A stretch of 64,000 nucleotides of DNA from assembly GCF_004353925.1 (NCBI RefSeq), contig NZ_SMOK01000029.1, positions 1 through 64,000 on the forward strand. The letters are read 5' to 3'. Shown here one piece after another: positions 1 to 8,408 of this stretch. Below the pieces are notes generated by a model. The model was not told where the DNA came from. It did not search any database and saw nothing but the letters and a program-made list of their open reading frames with translations. Source of the stretch: Pseudomonas sp. H9 (lineage in GTDB: Bacteria; Pseudomonadota; Gammaproteobacteria; Pseudomonadales; Pseudomonadaceae). How positions within the stretch are numbered: position 1 is the first letter of the stretch; each line of letters starts with the position of its first letter. Made by a program: the position numbers and the translations under genes.

Positions 1-144
1 TACCAGAACCGTCGACCGACCCTGGATGCCATACCGCACCTGGGCCTGTTTGTAGGTCAGTTCGCCTTTTTCGATCTGATCAACGACGGCCAATTTAAAA
101 GACAGCGAGTAATCTCGCTGTGTGCGCTTTACACCTTGCTCCAT
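1..144 (-). CDS. IS3-family transposase OrfA, N-terminal part
   Basis: The 48 visible residues start MEQGVKRTQRDYSLSFKLAV and continue with ...KGELTYKQAQVRYGIQGRST, the N-terminal helix-turn-helix region of IS3-family OrfA proteins, which binds the IS ends and is fused to the DDE catalytic OrfB by programmed frameshifting. A GGAG-like ribosome binding site (CCGGAGAGTCAG) precedes the ATG at 144. The gene is open at the left window edge, so completeness of the transposase and the orfA/orfB frameshift cannot be judged. Confidence 0.8.
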   Translation of the reverse strand, partial: MEQGVKRTQRDYSLSFKLAVVDQIEKGELTYKQAQVRYGIQGRSTVLV

Positions 145-198
145 CTGACTCTCCGGAAATTCGGGATGGGAGGTGTAAACCTTATTCAGGACGGGACA
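1..198 (-). mobile_element. Left end of an IS3-family insertion sequence (partial)
   Basis: The window opens inside an insertion sequence read on the minus strand. Its transposase orfA start lies at 144. Upstream of it, minus-strand positions 198 to about 170 read TGTCCCGTCCTGAATAAGG, which begins with the TG typical of IS3-family terminal repeats, so 198 is my estimate of the outer tip. The other end lies outside the window, so neither the inverted repeat nor a target duplication can be verified. The element stops about 7 bp before the terminator hairpin of the tRNA-Leu gene. Confidence 0.6.
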
Positions 199-205
199 CG
201 CCCAT

Positions 206-236
206 AAAAAAAGCCGACTTTGCAGTCGGCTTTTTT
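206..236. terminator. Rho-independent terminator of tRNA-Leu
   Basis: The palindrome AAAAAAGCCGAC - TTTGCA - GTCGGCTTTTTT forms a stem of 12 pairs and has T-runs on both strands, so it can work in both directions. It lies 8 nt beyond the CCA end of tRNA-Leu (minus strand) and just outside the presumed IS tip. Confidence 0.85.
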
Positions 237-243
237 CAGCGTT

Positions 244-328
244 TGGTGCCCCGAGGGAGACTCGAACTCCCACTCCTTTCGAAAACGGATTTTGAATCCG
301 CCGCGTCTACCAATTCCGCCATCAGGGC
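244..328 (-). tRNA. tRNA-Leu (anticodon CAA)
   Basis: The minus strand folds as a class II tRNA of 85 nt including the encoded CCA: acceptor stem GCCCTGA/TCGGGGC with one G-T pair, discriminator A, anticodon arm GCGGA-TTCAAAA-TCCGT giving anticodon CAA, a long variable arm, and a T-arm with GTTCGAGTC. It reads UUG leucine codons. It has its own promoter upstream and a strong terminator downstream, so it appears to be a single-gene transcription unit divergent from queA. Confidence 0.95.
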
Positions 329-340
329 TTGTGGCGGCGA

Positions 341-369
341 AGTATAGAGAGGTGCCTACCGTTGGTCAA
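341..369 (-). promoter_or_regulatory. Sigma-70 promoter of tRNA-Leu
   Basis: On the minus strand TTGACC and TATACT are separated by 17 nt, close to the sigma-70 consensus, and the -10 ends 12 nt before the tRNA 5' end. Strength and spacing fit a stable-RNA promoter. Confidence 0.75.
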
Positions 370-436
370 TCACGTTTCATGGTGAATTTTTGTCTTTTCG
401 GCTAAACTTTGCGGCCCTGTCGAACCGAACACCATC

Positions 437-1486
437 ATGCGCGTCGCTGATTTTGCCTTTGAGCTCCCTGATTCCCTGATTGCTCGCCATCCTCTGGCGC
501 AGCGCCACAGCAGCCGACTGTTGACCCTGGACGGGCCGAGCGGGGCGCTGGCTCATCGCCAGTTCACCGATCTGCTCGAGCACCTGCGCCCGGGCGATCT
601 GATGGTGTTCAACAATACCCGGGTCATTCCTGCGCGTCTGTTTGGCCAGAAGGCCAGCGGCGGCAAGCTGGAAATTCTGGTTGAGCGTGTACTGGACAGC
701 CACCGCGTGCTGGCCCATGTGCGTTCGAGCAAGTCACCCAAGCCGGGTACGCAGATTCTGATCGAGGGTGGTGGCGAGGCCGAAATGGTCGCGCGTCACG
801 ATGCGCTGTTCGAGCTGCGCTTTGCCGAAGAAGTGCTGCCGCTGCTCGACCGTGTCGGGCATATGCCGCTGCCACCTTATATCGACCGTCCGGATGAAGG
901 CGCTGACCGTGAGCGCTATCAAACGGTTTATGCCGAGCGCGCCGGTGCGGTTGCCGCACCCACCGCCGGGCTGCATTTCGATGAAGAGCTGTTGGCCAAG
1001 ATTGCCGCCAAGGGCGTAGAAACCGCCTTTGTCACCCTGCATGTTGGCGCTGGTACCTTCCAGCCGGTGCGGGTCGAGCGCATCGAAGACCACCACATGC
1101 ATAAAGAGTGGCTGGAAGTCGGCCAGGATGTGGTCGATGCCGTTGCCGCCTGTCGTGCGCGTGGCGGGCGAGTGATCGCCGTGGGTACCACCAGTGTGCG
1201 TTCGCTGGAAAGCGCTGCCCGTGATGGTGTGCTCAAGGCGTTCAGTGGTGACACCGACATCTTTATCTATCCGGGCCGTCCGTTCCATGTGGTCGATGCC
1301 CTGGTCACCAACTTTCATTTGCCAGAATCCACGCTGCTGATGCTGGTTTCGGCCTTCGCCGGTTACCCCGAGACCATGGCTGCCTACGCGGCAGCGGTCG
1401 AGAACGGGTACCGCTTCTTCAGTTACGGTGATGCCATGTTCATCACCCGCAATCCGGCGCCGCGCGGCCCCGAGGATCAAGCATGA
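437..1486 (+). CDS. queA: S-adenosylmethionine:tRNA ribosyltransferase-isomerase QueA
   Basis: QueA transfers and isomerises the ribosyl group of S-adenosylmethionine onto preQ1-modified tRNA to give epoxyqueuosine at wobble position 34 of the GUN-anticodon tRNAs. The 349-residue length and N-terminus MRVADFAFELPDSLIARHPL are typical, as are the internal APTAGLHF and THVGAGTFQPV-like stretches (here LHVGAGTFQPVRVE) and HMHKEWLEV. Its stop codon overlaps the tgt start by an ATGA, so the two steps of queuosine synthesis are probably translationally coupled. Cytosolic; nothing unusual seen. Confidence 0.97.
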   Translation: MRVADFAFELPDSLIARHPLAQRHSSRLLTLDGPSGALAHRQFTDLLEHLRPGDLMVFNNTRVIPARLFGQKASGGKLEILVERVLDSHRVLAHVRSSKSPKPGTQILIEGGGEAEMVARHDALFELRFAEEVLPLLDRVGHMPLPPYIDRPDEGADRERYQTVYAERAGAVAAPTAGLHFDEELLAKIAAKGVETAFVTLHVGAGTFQPVRVERIEDHHMHKEWLEVGQDVVDAVAACRARGGRVIAVGTTSVRSLESAARDGVLKAFSGDTDIFIYPGRPFHVVDALVTNFHLPESTLLMLVSAFAGYPETMAAYAAAVENGYRFFSYGDAMFITRNPAPRGPEDQA

Positions 1487-2616
1487 GTCGCACCTGTCGT
1501 ATGTCCTTCGAATTGCTGGCCACCGACGGCAAGGCCCGTCGCGGCCGCCTGACATTCCCCCGTGGCGTGGTCGAAACCCCGGCATTCATGCCAGTGGGCA
1601 CCTATGGCACGGTCAAGGGCATGTTGCCACGGGACATCGAGGCCATCGGCGCGCACATGATCCTCGGTAACACCTTTCACCTGTGGCTGCGCCCAGGCAC
1701 CGAGGTGATCAAGGCGCACGGCGACCTGCACGACTTCATGAAGTGGCAGGGGCCGATCCTCACCGACTCCGGTGGTTTCCAGGTGTTCAGCCTGGGCGCC
1801 ATGCGCAAGATCAAGGAAGAGGGCGTGACCTTCGCCTCGCCGGTAGATGGCTCGAAAGTGTTCATGGGGCCGGAAGAGTCGATGCAGGTGCAGCGTGACC
1901 TGGGTTCCGACGTGGTCATGATCTTCGACGAATGCACCCCGTACCCGGCCGATGAAGACGTCGCCCGTATCTCCATGGAGCTGTCGCTGCGCTGGGCTCA
2001 GCGTTCGAAGAACGCCCATGGCGACAACACTGCGGCTCTGTTCGGGATTGTGCAGGGTGGCATGCACCAGAATTTGCGCATGCGCTCGCTGGAGGGCCTG
2101 GACAAGATTGGTTTCGACGGCCTGGCCATTGGCGGTCTGTCGGTGGGCGAGCCCAAGCACGAAATGATCAAAGTGCTGGATTACCTGCCCACCCAGATGC
2201 CTGCTGACAAACCTCGTTACCTTATGGGGGTAGGCAAGCCGGAAGATCTCGTTGAGGGTGTGCGCCGCGGCGTCGACATGTTTGACTGCGTGATGCCCAC
2301 GCGCAATGCGCGCAACGGTCATCTGTTCGTTGATACCGGCGTGCTCAAAATCCGTAACGCGTTCCATCGCCATGATGATTCGCCACTGGATCCAACCTGT
2401 GACTGCTACACCTGCCAGAACTTCTCCCGTGCTTATCTGCATCACCTGGATAAGTGCGGCGAAATGTTGGGCAGTATGTTGAATACGATCCATAACTTGC
2501 GTCATTACCAGCGTTTGATGGCTGGTTTACGCGAGGCTATTCAACAAGGTACATTGGCCGCCTTTGTCGATGCCTTTTACGCCAAGCGCGGGCTTCCTGT
2601 GCCGCCCTTGGACTGA
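1483..2616 (+). CDS. tgt: Queuine/preQ1 tRNA-guanine transglycosylase Tgt
   Basis: Tgt exchanges guanine 34 of GUN-anticodon tRNAs for preQ1, the step before QueA. The DSGGFQVFSLG motif carries the nucleophile/base-recognition aspartate region, FDCVMPTRNARNG holds the second aspartate, and the C-terminal CDCYTC...HHLDKC cluster is the zinc site. I place the start at 1483 (377 residues) because GAGGA lies 7 nt upstream and the codon overlaps the queA stop; an internal ATG at 1501 gives the 371-residue MSFELLATDG form common in databases but has no clear ribosome binding site. Confidence 0.96.
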   Translation: MSRTCRMSFELLATDGKARRGRLTFPRGVVETPAFMPVGTYGTVKGMLPRDIEAIGAHMILGNTFHLWLRPGTEVIKAHGDLHDFMKWQGPILTDSGGFQVFSLGAMRKIKEEGVTFASPVDGSKVFMGPEESMQVQRDLGSDVVMIFDECTPYPADEDVARISMELSLRWAQRSKNAHGDNTAALFGIVQGGMHQNLRMRSLEGLDKIGFDGLAIGGLSVGEPKHEMIKVLDYLPTQMPADKPRYLMGVGKPEDLVEGVRRGVDMFDCVMPTRNARNGHLFVDTGVLKIRNAFHRHDDSPLDPTCDCYTCQNFSRAYLHHLDKCGEMLGSMLNTIHNLRHYQRLMAGLREAIQQGTLAAFVDAFYAKRGLPVPPLD

Positions 2617-2662
2617 TGTTCTGTCGATCCCTAACAAGTACTGATTGCAACTGGAGTGCTAA

Positions 2663-2998
2663 ATGAGCTTTCTGATCCCAGCCGCTTACGCGGACGCCGC
2701 TGCCCCTGCCGCCGGCCCAGCCGGAACCGGTTTTGAGTGGATTTTCCTGGTTGGCTTCCTGGTCATCTTCTATCTGATGATCTGGCGCCCACAGGCCAAA
2801 CGCGCCAAAGAGCAGAAGAATCTGCTGAGCAACCTGCAAAAAGGTGATGAAGTTGTCACCAACGGCGGTATCGCTGGCAAGATCGTCAAAGTTGCCGACG
2901 ACTTCGTAGTGCTGGAAGTTTCCGACAATGTCGAACTGAAGTTCCAGAAGGGCGCCGTTGCCGCGACCCTGCCAAAAGGTACGCTCAAAGCGATCTAA
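2663..2998 (+). CDS. yajC: Sec translocase accessory subunit YajC
   Basis: YajC is a small inner-membrane partner of the SecDF complex that supports the proton-driven stage of protein export. The 111-residue product has one membrane segment around residues 27-46 (WIFLVGFLVIFYLMIWRP) followed by a basic cytoplasmic tail with the conserved GDEVVTNGGIAGKI signature. It precedes secD by about 60 bp that contain a GC-rich hairpin, and is preceded by CTGGAGTGCTAA as ribosome binding site. Confidence 0.96.
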   Translation: MSFLIPAAYADAAAPAAGPAGTGFEWIFLVGFLVIFYLMIWRPQAKRAKEQKNLLSNLQKGDEVVTNGGIAGKIVKVADDFVVLEVSDNVELKFQKGAVAATLPKGTLKAI

Positions 2999-3021
2999 GT
3001 TTCAGTTTTTTACCAATCGAC

Positions 3022-3040
3022 GGGGCGCGCAAGGCGCCCC
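3022..3040. other. GC-rich hairpin between yajC and secD
   Basis: GGGGCGC-GCAAG-GCGCCCC can form a perfect 7-bp stem with a 5-nt loop. No T-run follows on the plus strand, so it is not an obvious terminator. It could stabilise the yajC end of a processed transcript or attenuate secDF; function is inference. Confidence 0.4.
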
Positions 3041-3061
3041 GCGTCTTGAACGGGCGGCGTG

Positions 3062-4927
3062 ATGCTGAACAAATACCCTCTGTGGAAATACGCACTGATC
3101 GTGGTGGTACTGGCGATCGGTTTTATTTATTCCGCTCCCAACCTCTACCCTGATGACCCGGCCGTTCAGGTCAGTGGTGCCAGCACGGCGCTGCAGGTCA
3201 CTCAGGCGGACCTCGATCGTGCAAGCAAAGCGCTGGCCGATGCCGGTATCAAGGTCAAGGCCGCGAGCCTGGGCGAGAAGGGCAAGGGTGCACTGCTGCG
3301 CCTGACCAACCAGGAAGATCAACTTCCAGCCAAGGATGTTGTGCGCAAGGCACTGGGCGATGACTATGTCGTAGCGCTGAACCTGGCCCCGACTACTCCG
3401 CAATGGCTGCGTAATCTGGGTGCAAGCCCGATGAAGCTGGGCCTGGACCTGTCGGGTGGTGTGCACTTCCTGCTTGAAGTAGACATGGACAAGGCCATGG
3501 CGGCCCGTCTGAAGGTCTACGAAGGTGAAGTCAAAAGCCTGCTGCGTAAAGAGCGTGTGCGCTACCGCAGCCTGCCGCAACAAGATGGCGATATTCAGCT
3601 GGGCTTCGCCGATGATGCAGCCCGCGAACAGGCGCGTAGCCTGATCCGCAAGAATTTCAATGATTTCGAGCTGACCACTACCGAGCGCAATGGCCTGTCG
3701 GTGCTGCGTCTGGCGATTACCCCGGCCAAGGTCGCGGAAATTCGCGAATACTCGATCAAGCAGAACCTGACCACGGTTCGTAACCGGGTCAACGAGCTGG
3801 GCGTTGCCGAGCCGCTGGTACAGCGTCAGGGTGCCAACCGCATCGTGGTCGAGCTGCCAGGCGTGCAGGACACTGCCGAAGCCAAGCGTATTCTCGGTAA
3901 AACCGCCAACCTGGAGTTCCGTCTGGGTGCTGAGCCGGGTGCCTCGAAAGCCACCACCGAAACCTTTGAGTTCCGTGAAGGCGGTCGTTCGGCGGCGGTC
4001 GAGCGCGGCCTGATCATCACCGGTGACCAGGTAACCGACGCTCAAGCCAGCTTCGACGAGCAAGGTCGCCCGCAAGTGAACATCCGTCTGGATGGCCATG
4101 GCGGCGAACTGATGAGCCGTGCAACGCGCAGCAACGTCGGTCGTAGCATGGCGGTGATCTTCATCGAGCAGCGTCCAACCACCCGCTACGTAAAGCAGAT
4201 GGTTGATGGCGTAGAGAAAGACGTCGCCGTTCAGACCTTCACCGAAGAGAAGAAAATCATCAGCCTGGCGACCATTCAGTCGCCGCTGGGCAGTCAGTTC
4301 CGTATCACTGGCCTCAACGGTCAGGGTGAGTCTTCTGAGCTGGCCCTGTTGTTGCGTGCTGGTGGTCTGGCTGCACCGATGTACTTCGCTGAAGAGCGCA
4401 CCATCGGCCCGAGCCTGGGTGCTGACAACATTACCAAGGGTATCGATGCATCCCTGTGGGGCATGCTGTTCGTATCGCTGTTCATCATGGCCATCTACCG
4501 CTTCTTCGGTCTGATCGCCACCATCGCCCTGGCCGGTAACATGGTCATGCTGCTGGCGTTGATGTCGCTGCTGGGGGCAACCCTGACCCTGCCGGGTATT
4601 GCCGGTATCGTGCTGACCATGGGTATGGCGGTCGACGCCAACGTGCTGATCTTCTCGCGGATTCGCGAAGAGTTGGCCAATGGCATGTCGGTGCAGCGCG
4701 CCATCCACGAAGGCTTCAACCGTGCTTATACCGCGATTGTCGATGCCAACCTGACCACCTTGCTGGTCGGCGGCATTCTCTTTGCCATGGGTACTGGCCC
4801 GGTCAAGGGCTTCGCCGTAACCATGTCCCTCGGGATTTTCACCTCGATGTTCACGGCCGTAATGGTTACCCGTGCAATGGTCAACCTGACCTGCGGTGGG
4901 CGTGATATCAAGAAGCTGTGGGTTTAA
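3062..4927 (+). CDS. secD: Protein translocase subunit SecD
   Basis: SecD is the larger half of the RND-type SecDF motor that uses the proton gradient to complete export through SecYEG. It starts MLNKYPLWKYALIVVVLAIG (first membrane helix), has a long periplasmic P1 domain including GLDLSGGVHFLLEVDMDKA around residue 127-145, and ends with five membrane helices (about 465-615) containing the MGMAVDANVLIFSRIREE motif. I use the ATG at 3062; a GTG one codon upstream (3059) is an alternative. Length about 621, normal for pseudomonads. secF follows after 9 nt. Confidence 0.96.
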   Translation: MLNKYPLWKYALIVVVLAIGFIYSAPNLYPDDPAVQVSGASTALQVTQADLDRASKALADAGIKVKAASLGEKGKGALLRLTNQEDQLPAKDVVRKALGDDYVVALNLAPTTPQWLRNLGASPMKLGLDLSGGVHFLLEVDMDKAMAARLKVYEGEVKSLLRKERVRYRSLPQQDGDIQLGFADDAAREQARSLIRKNFNDFELTTTERNGLSVLRLAITPAKVAEIREYSIKQNLTTVRNRVNELGVAEPLVQRQGANRIVVELPGVQDTAEAKRILGKTANLEFRLGAEPGASKATTETFEFREGGRSAAVERGLIITGDQVTDAQASFDEQGRPQVNIRLDGHGGELMSRATRSNVGRSMAVIFIEQRPTTRYVKQMVDGVEKDVAVQTFTEEKKIISLATIQSPLGSQFRITGLNGQGESSELALLLRAGGLAAPMYFAEERTIGPSLGADNITKGIDASLWGMLFVSLFIMAIYRFFGLIATIALAGNMVMLLALMSLLGATLTLPGIAGIVLTMGMAVDANVLIFSRIREELANGMSVQRAIHEGFNRAYTAIVDANLTTLLVGGILFAMGTGPVKGFAVTMSLGIFTSMFTAVMVTRAMVNLTCGGRDIKKLWV

Positions 4928-4936
4928 GGGGCTGCC

Positions 4937-5848
4937 ATGTTACGTACCATTAACTTCATGGGTGTGCGCAACGTTGCGTTCGGCGTCACCCTGCTTCTTA
5001 CCGTACTGGCGCTGTTCAGCTGGTTCTACAAAGGGCTGAACTTCGGCCTGGACTTCACCGGCGGTACGCTCATCGAGCTGACTTACGAGCGCCCGGCCAA
5101 TTTGGGTGAGGTTCGCGAAGAACTGGTCAAGGCCGGCTTCCAGGACGCAGTGGTGCAGAGCTTCGGCGCCACCACTGACCTGCTGGTGCGTATGCCTGGC
5201 GATGACCCGCTGCTGGGTAACCGTGTTGCCGAGGCGCTGAAGAAAGTCAGCGGCGACAACCCGGCGGTGGTCAAGCGCGTCGAGTTCGTCGGGCCGCAAG
5301 TGGGTGAAGAGCTGCGTGACCAGGGCGGCCTGGGCATGCTGCTGGCATTGGGCGGCATCATGATCTACCTGGCGTTCCGCTTTCAGTGGAAATTCGCCTT
5401 GGGTGCGATCCTGTCGCTGGTGCACGACGTGGTTGTGACCATGGGTATCCTGTCGTTCTTCCAGATCACCTTCGACCTGACAGTTCTGGCGGCGGTGCTG
5501 GCGATCATCGGCTACTCGCTCAACGACACCATCGTGGTATTCGACCGTGTGCGTGAGAACTTCCGCGTACTGCGCAAGGCCTCGCTGATCGAGAACATCA
5601 ACATCTCGACCACCCAGACCCTGCTGCGTACCGTTGCCACCTCGGTGTCGACCTTGCTTGCCATTGCTGCGCTGCTGTTCTTTGGTGGTGACAACCTGTG
5701 GGGCTTCTCGCTGGCACTGTTCATCGGTGTAATGGCGGGTACCTACTCGTCGATCTACATCGCCAACGTGGTGCTGATCTGGCTGAACCTGAGCAGTGAA
5801 GACCTGATTCCTCCAGCCAAGGCTGAAGGGGTGGATGATCGTCCATAA
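4937..5848 (+). CDS. secF: Protein translocase subunit SecF
   Basis: SecF pairs with SecD in the inner membrane to form the proton-driven export motor. The 303-residue protein has the N-terminal helix, the FGLDFTGGTLIEL motif around residues 36-48 that parallels GLDLSGG of SecD, and the C-terminal helices with IIGYSLNDTIVVFDRVREN. AAGGGGCTGCC precedes the ATG. A strong terminator lies 30 bp after the stop, closing the queA-tgt-yajC-secDF set. Confidence 0.97.
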   Translation: MLRTINFMGVRNVAFGVTLLLTVLALFSWFYKGLNFGLDFTGGTLIELTYERPANLGEVREELVKAGFQDAVVQSFGATTDLLVRMPGDDPLLGNRVAEALKKVSGDNPAVVKRVEFVGPQVGEELRDQGGLGMLLALGGIMIYLAFRFQWKFALGAILSLVHDVVVTMGILSFFQITFDLTVLAAVLAIIGYSLNDTIVVFDRVRENFRVLRKASLIENINISTTQTLLRTVATSVSTLLAIAALLFFGGDNLWGFSLALFIGVMAGTYSSIYIANVVLIWLNLSSEDLIPPAKAEGVDDRP

Positions 5849-5878
5849 GGACTTTTCCCACGCAGTTGGTCGTACAAG

Positions 5879-5910
5879 AAGGCGCGAGTATTGAACTCGC
5901 GCCTTTTTTT
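5879..5910 (+). terminator. Rho-independent terminator after secF
   Basis: GGCGCGAGT-ATTGA-ACTCGCGCC followed by seven T residues: a 9-bp stem with a 5-nt loop. Confidence 0.9.
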
Positions 5911-5968
5911 GTGCTCCAAGGCAGGGAGAAGGCAGGCAATGTCCTGCAGGTACGATCAGGAGGTTCAC

Positions 5969-6517
5969 GTGAACAAGTCAATGCTGGTGGGTGCGGTTCT
6001 GGGGGCTGTCGGTGTGACCGCCGGAGGTGCTGTAGCTACCTACAACCTGGTCAAGAGTGGGCCGGAATACGCTGAGGTACTGGCGGTTCAGCCGGTCAAA
6101 CAGACCGTCAAAACCCCGCGCGAAGTGTGCAAGGACGTAACCGTTACGCGTCAGGCGCCGGTGAAGGACCAACATCAGATTGCCGGTACCGTGGTTGGTG
6201 CTCTGGCGGGTGGCCTGCTGGGTAATCAGATTGGTGGTGGTACCGGCAAGAAAATTGCCACGGTCGCTGGTGCGGTCGGTGGTGGCTATGCCGGTAACAA
6301 GGTGCAGGAAGGCATGCAGGAGCGTGATACCTACACCACGACGCAAACCCGCTGCAATACGGTCAATGACCTGAGCGAGAAGGTGGTTGGTTATGACGTC
6401 AAGTATTCGATTGGCGACAAGGTCGGGCAAATCCGTATGGATCGCGACCCGGGCGCTCAGATCCCGCTGGATAAAGAAGGCAAGCTGATCCTGAGCGAAG
6501 CGCAGCCAGGTCAATAA
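5969..6517 (+). CDS. Glycine-zipper 2TM envelope protein
   Basis: A 182-residue protein whose reading frame is open far upstream, but AGGAGG at 5958-5963 and a GTG at 5969 set the start (MNKSMLVGAVLGAVGVTAGG). An N-terminal signal anchor is followed, around residues 70-110, by AGTVVGALAGGLLGNQIGGGTGKK and a second glycine-rich segment AVGGGYAGNKVQEGM: the glycine-zipper 2TM domain also found in SlyB- and OsmB-like outer-membrane proteins. No lipobox cysteine is seen. The C-terminal half (VVGYDVKYSIGDKVGQIRMD) is a small conserved tail seen in related envelope proteins. Precise role unknown; membrane-integrity functions are known for relatives. Confidence 0.75.
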   Translation: MNKSMLVGAVLGAVGVTAGGAVATYNLVKSGPEYAEVLAVQPVKQTVKTPREVCKDVTVTRQAPVKDQHQIAGTVVGALAGGLLGNQIGGGTGKKIATVAGAVGGGYAGNKVQEGMQERDTYTTTQTRCNTVNDLSEKVVGYDVKYSIGDKVGQIRMDRDPGAQIPLDKEGKLILSEAQPGQ

Positions 6518-6532
6518 CGGTAATTCTCCTCG

Positions 6533-6602
6533 GTGGGAGCGGGCTTGCCCCGCGATTGCGATCTGTCAGGCGCATCGAATCGCGGGGCAAGCCCGCTCCC
6601 AC
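6533..6602. repeat. REP pair (inverted)
   Basis: Two copies of the pseudomonad REP motif in opposite orientation, GTGGGAGCGGGCTTGCCCCG and its complement, separated by about 20 bp. It can form a long imperfect hairpin between the glycine-zipper gene and the convergent suhB. Confidence 0.85.
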
Positions 6603-6625
6603 AGGTTGCAGTCTTCCAAAGCCAT

Positions 6626-6655
6626 AAAAAAAGCACCCCGAGGGGTGCTTTTTTT
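6626..6655. terminator. Bidirectional terminator between convergent genes
   Basis: AAAAAAAGCACCCC-GA-GGGGTGCTTTTTTT: a GC stem of seven pairs with A/T tracts on both sides, placed 16 bp from the suhB stop on the minus strand and after the REP on the plus strand. Confidence 0.88.
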
Positions 6656-6670
6656 GTGCTCGATCGAGGC

Positions 6671-7489
6671 TTAGCGTTTGATCGTAGCAGGCAGGTGCGG
6701 CTGGATAGCAGTCAGTACAGCTTTGAAGCACTTGGTGTTACCGGCAACGATGTGGCCCTTCTCAAGGAAGTCGTGGCCGCCGGTGAAGTCGCTCACCAGG
6801 CCACCTGCTTCCTGGATCAGCAGCGTGCCCGCAGCCATGTCCCACTCCGAAAGGCCCGACTCCCAGAAGGCGTCAAAGCGACCGGCGGCAACGTAGGCCA
6901 GGTCCAGGCTGGCAGCACCGGCGCGGCGAATGCCGGCGGTTTGGCCAACCAAGGCGCGGAACATGCCCAGGTAGTTGTCCAGGTCAGCCATCTGGTTGTC
7001 GCGGAACGGGAAGCCGGTACCCAGCAGGGCGCCTTCCAGGCTGGTGCGTGGGCTGACGCGCAGGCGGCGACCGTTCAGTTGGGCGCCACGGCCGCGGCTG
7101 GCGGTGAATTCTTCCTGGCGGACAGGGTCCAGAACCACGGCGTGCTCAAGGCGGCCACGGTATTTGCAGGCAATGCTGACAGCGAAGTGCGGGACGCCAC
7201 GCAGGAAGTTGGTGGTGCCATCCAGTGGGTCGATGATCCACTCGTAGTCCTTGCCTTCTTCGCCGGTACCTGCGTGCAGGCCGGTTTCTTCACCGCGGAT
7301 GGTGTGGTTCGGGTAGGCCTTGCGCAGGGCATTGATGATGCTTTGCTCTGCAGCGCGATCGACTTCCGAGACGTAATCCTTGGCGTCCTTTTCATCAACC
7401 TTGATGCTATCCAGGCGCTCGATGGAGCGGAAAATCAATTCACTGGCGCTGCGGGCGGCGCGCAGCGCGATATTCAGCATAGGCTGCAT
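6671..7489 (-). CDS. suhB: Inositol-1-monophosphatase family protein SuhB
   Basis: SuhB hydrolyses inositol monophosphate with Mg2+ and, in E. coli, also binds RNA polymerase and helps rRNA antitermination; in P. aeruginosa it influences virulence genes. The 272-residue product carries the metal-binding motifs GEETG (about residue 67), DPLDGTTNF (about 84-92) and WDMAAGTLLIQEAGG (about 212-226). The frame runs much further upstream to 8038, but that part is antisense to trmJ; MQPMLNIALRAARSA at 7489 is the family N-terminus. Divergent from trmJ across 145 bp. Confidence 0.96.
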   Translation of the reverse strand: MQPMLNIALRAARSASELIFRSIERLDSIKVDEKDAKDYVSEVDRAAEQSIINALRKAYPNHTIRGEETGLHAGTGEEGKDYEWIIDPLDGTTNFLRGVPHFAVSIACKYRGRLEHAVVLDPVRQEEFTASRGRGAQLNGRRLRVSPRTSLEGALLGTGFPFRDNQMADLDNYLGMFRALVGQTAGIRRAGAASLDLAYVAAGRFDAFWESGLSEWDMAAGTLLIQEAGGLVSDFTGGHDFLEKGHIVAGNTKCFKAVLTAIQPHLPATIKR

Positions 7490-7634
7490 GGACGTTTCAC
7501 CTGGGTCGTTAAAGAAAGCCGAACATTCTAGCAGAAAACTTTGCGCGAAGAAGGGTGGCATTTGCTTTCGTAGCGCAAAGTCGGTCGGTTCTGTAAGATT
7601 TACCCCTTCTATTCCGTGTCTGTGAGCGCTCGCC

Positions 7635-8408
7635 TTGCTGCAAAATATTCGTGTTGTTCTGGTCAATACCAGCCACCCCGGCAATATCGGCGGCGCTGCG
7701 CGTGCCATGAAAAACATGGGCTTGTCGCGCCTGGTGCTGGTCGATCCGCTGGACTTCCCGTCCCACGAGGCCGATGCCCGTGCGTCGGGTGCCGATGATG
7801 TGCTCGCCGGTGTGCAAGTAGTGGCCACCCTGGAAGAGGCGTTGGTCGGTTGCAACCTGGTGTTCGGTACCAGTGCTCGCGAGCGTCGGATTCCCTGGCC
7901 GTTGGTCGATCCGCGTGAATGTGGCACCAAGGTGATCGAACATGCTGCGCAGGGCGAAGAAATTGCCCTGGTGTTTGGCCGTGAGTACGCCGGTCTGACC
8001 AATGAAGAGCTGCAGCGTTGCCACTTCCATGTGCACATACCGTCGAATCCGGACTTCAGCTCGTTGAATCTTGCGGCTGCGGTGCAGGTACTGGCCTACG
8101 AAGTGCGCATGGCCTGGCTGGCGGCTGAGGGGCAGCCCTCAAAAGTGGAAAAGTTCGAGGTAACGTCGGTGCGCAGTAGCGAGTTGGCGACCATGGATGA
8201 AATGGAGCTGTTCTACCAGCACCTGGAAAGTACCTTGGTAGACATCGGTTTCCTGGATCCGGAAAAGCCCAAGCATCTCATGCCGCGCTTGCGTCGGCTG
8301 TATGGGCGCAGTTCGGTCAATCGTTCGGAAATGAGTATTTTGCGCGGCATTCTCACGGAAACCCAGAAAGTGGCCCGTGGCGAGCCGCATAAGCGCAAGG
8401 ATCAGTAA
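7635..8408 (+). CDS. trmJ: tRNA (cytidine/uridine-2'-O-)-methyltransferase TrmJ
   Basis: TrmJ is a SPOUT-class enzyme that methylates the 2'-OH of nucleotide 32 in several tRNAs using S-adenosylmethionine. The 257 residues begin MLQNIRVVLVNTSHPGNIGGAARAMKNMGL, the conserved tRNA-binding/catalytic N-terminus with its N-x-S/T and arginine, and contain VFGREYAGLTNEEL and IPSNPDFSSLNLAAAVQVLAYE, which form the knotted cofactor site. The start codon is TTG. The stop touches the cysE ATG directly (TAAATG), so the genes are probably cotranscribed. Confidence 0.95.
   Translation: MLQNIRVVLVNTSHPGNIGGAARAMKNMGLSRLVLVDPLDFPSHEADARASGADDVLAGVQVVATLEEALVGCNLVFGTSARERRIPWPLVDPRECGTKVIEHAAQGEEIALVFGREYAGLTNEELQRCHFHVHIPSNPDFSSLNLAAAVQVLAYEVRMAWLAAEGQPSKVEKFEVTSVRSSELATMDEMELFYQHLESTLVDIGFLDPEKPKHLMPRLRRLYGRSSVNRSEMSILRGILTETQKVARGEPHKRKDQ

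Noticed and set aside
3002..4708. A 568-codon minus-strand frame opposite secD
   Set aside because: Antisense shadow of secD; histidine/glutamine-rich composition is typical of such frames.
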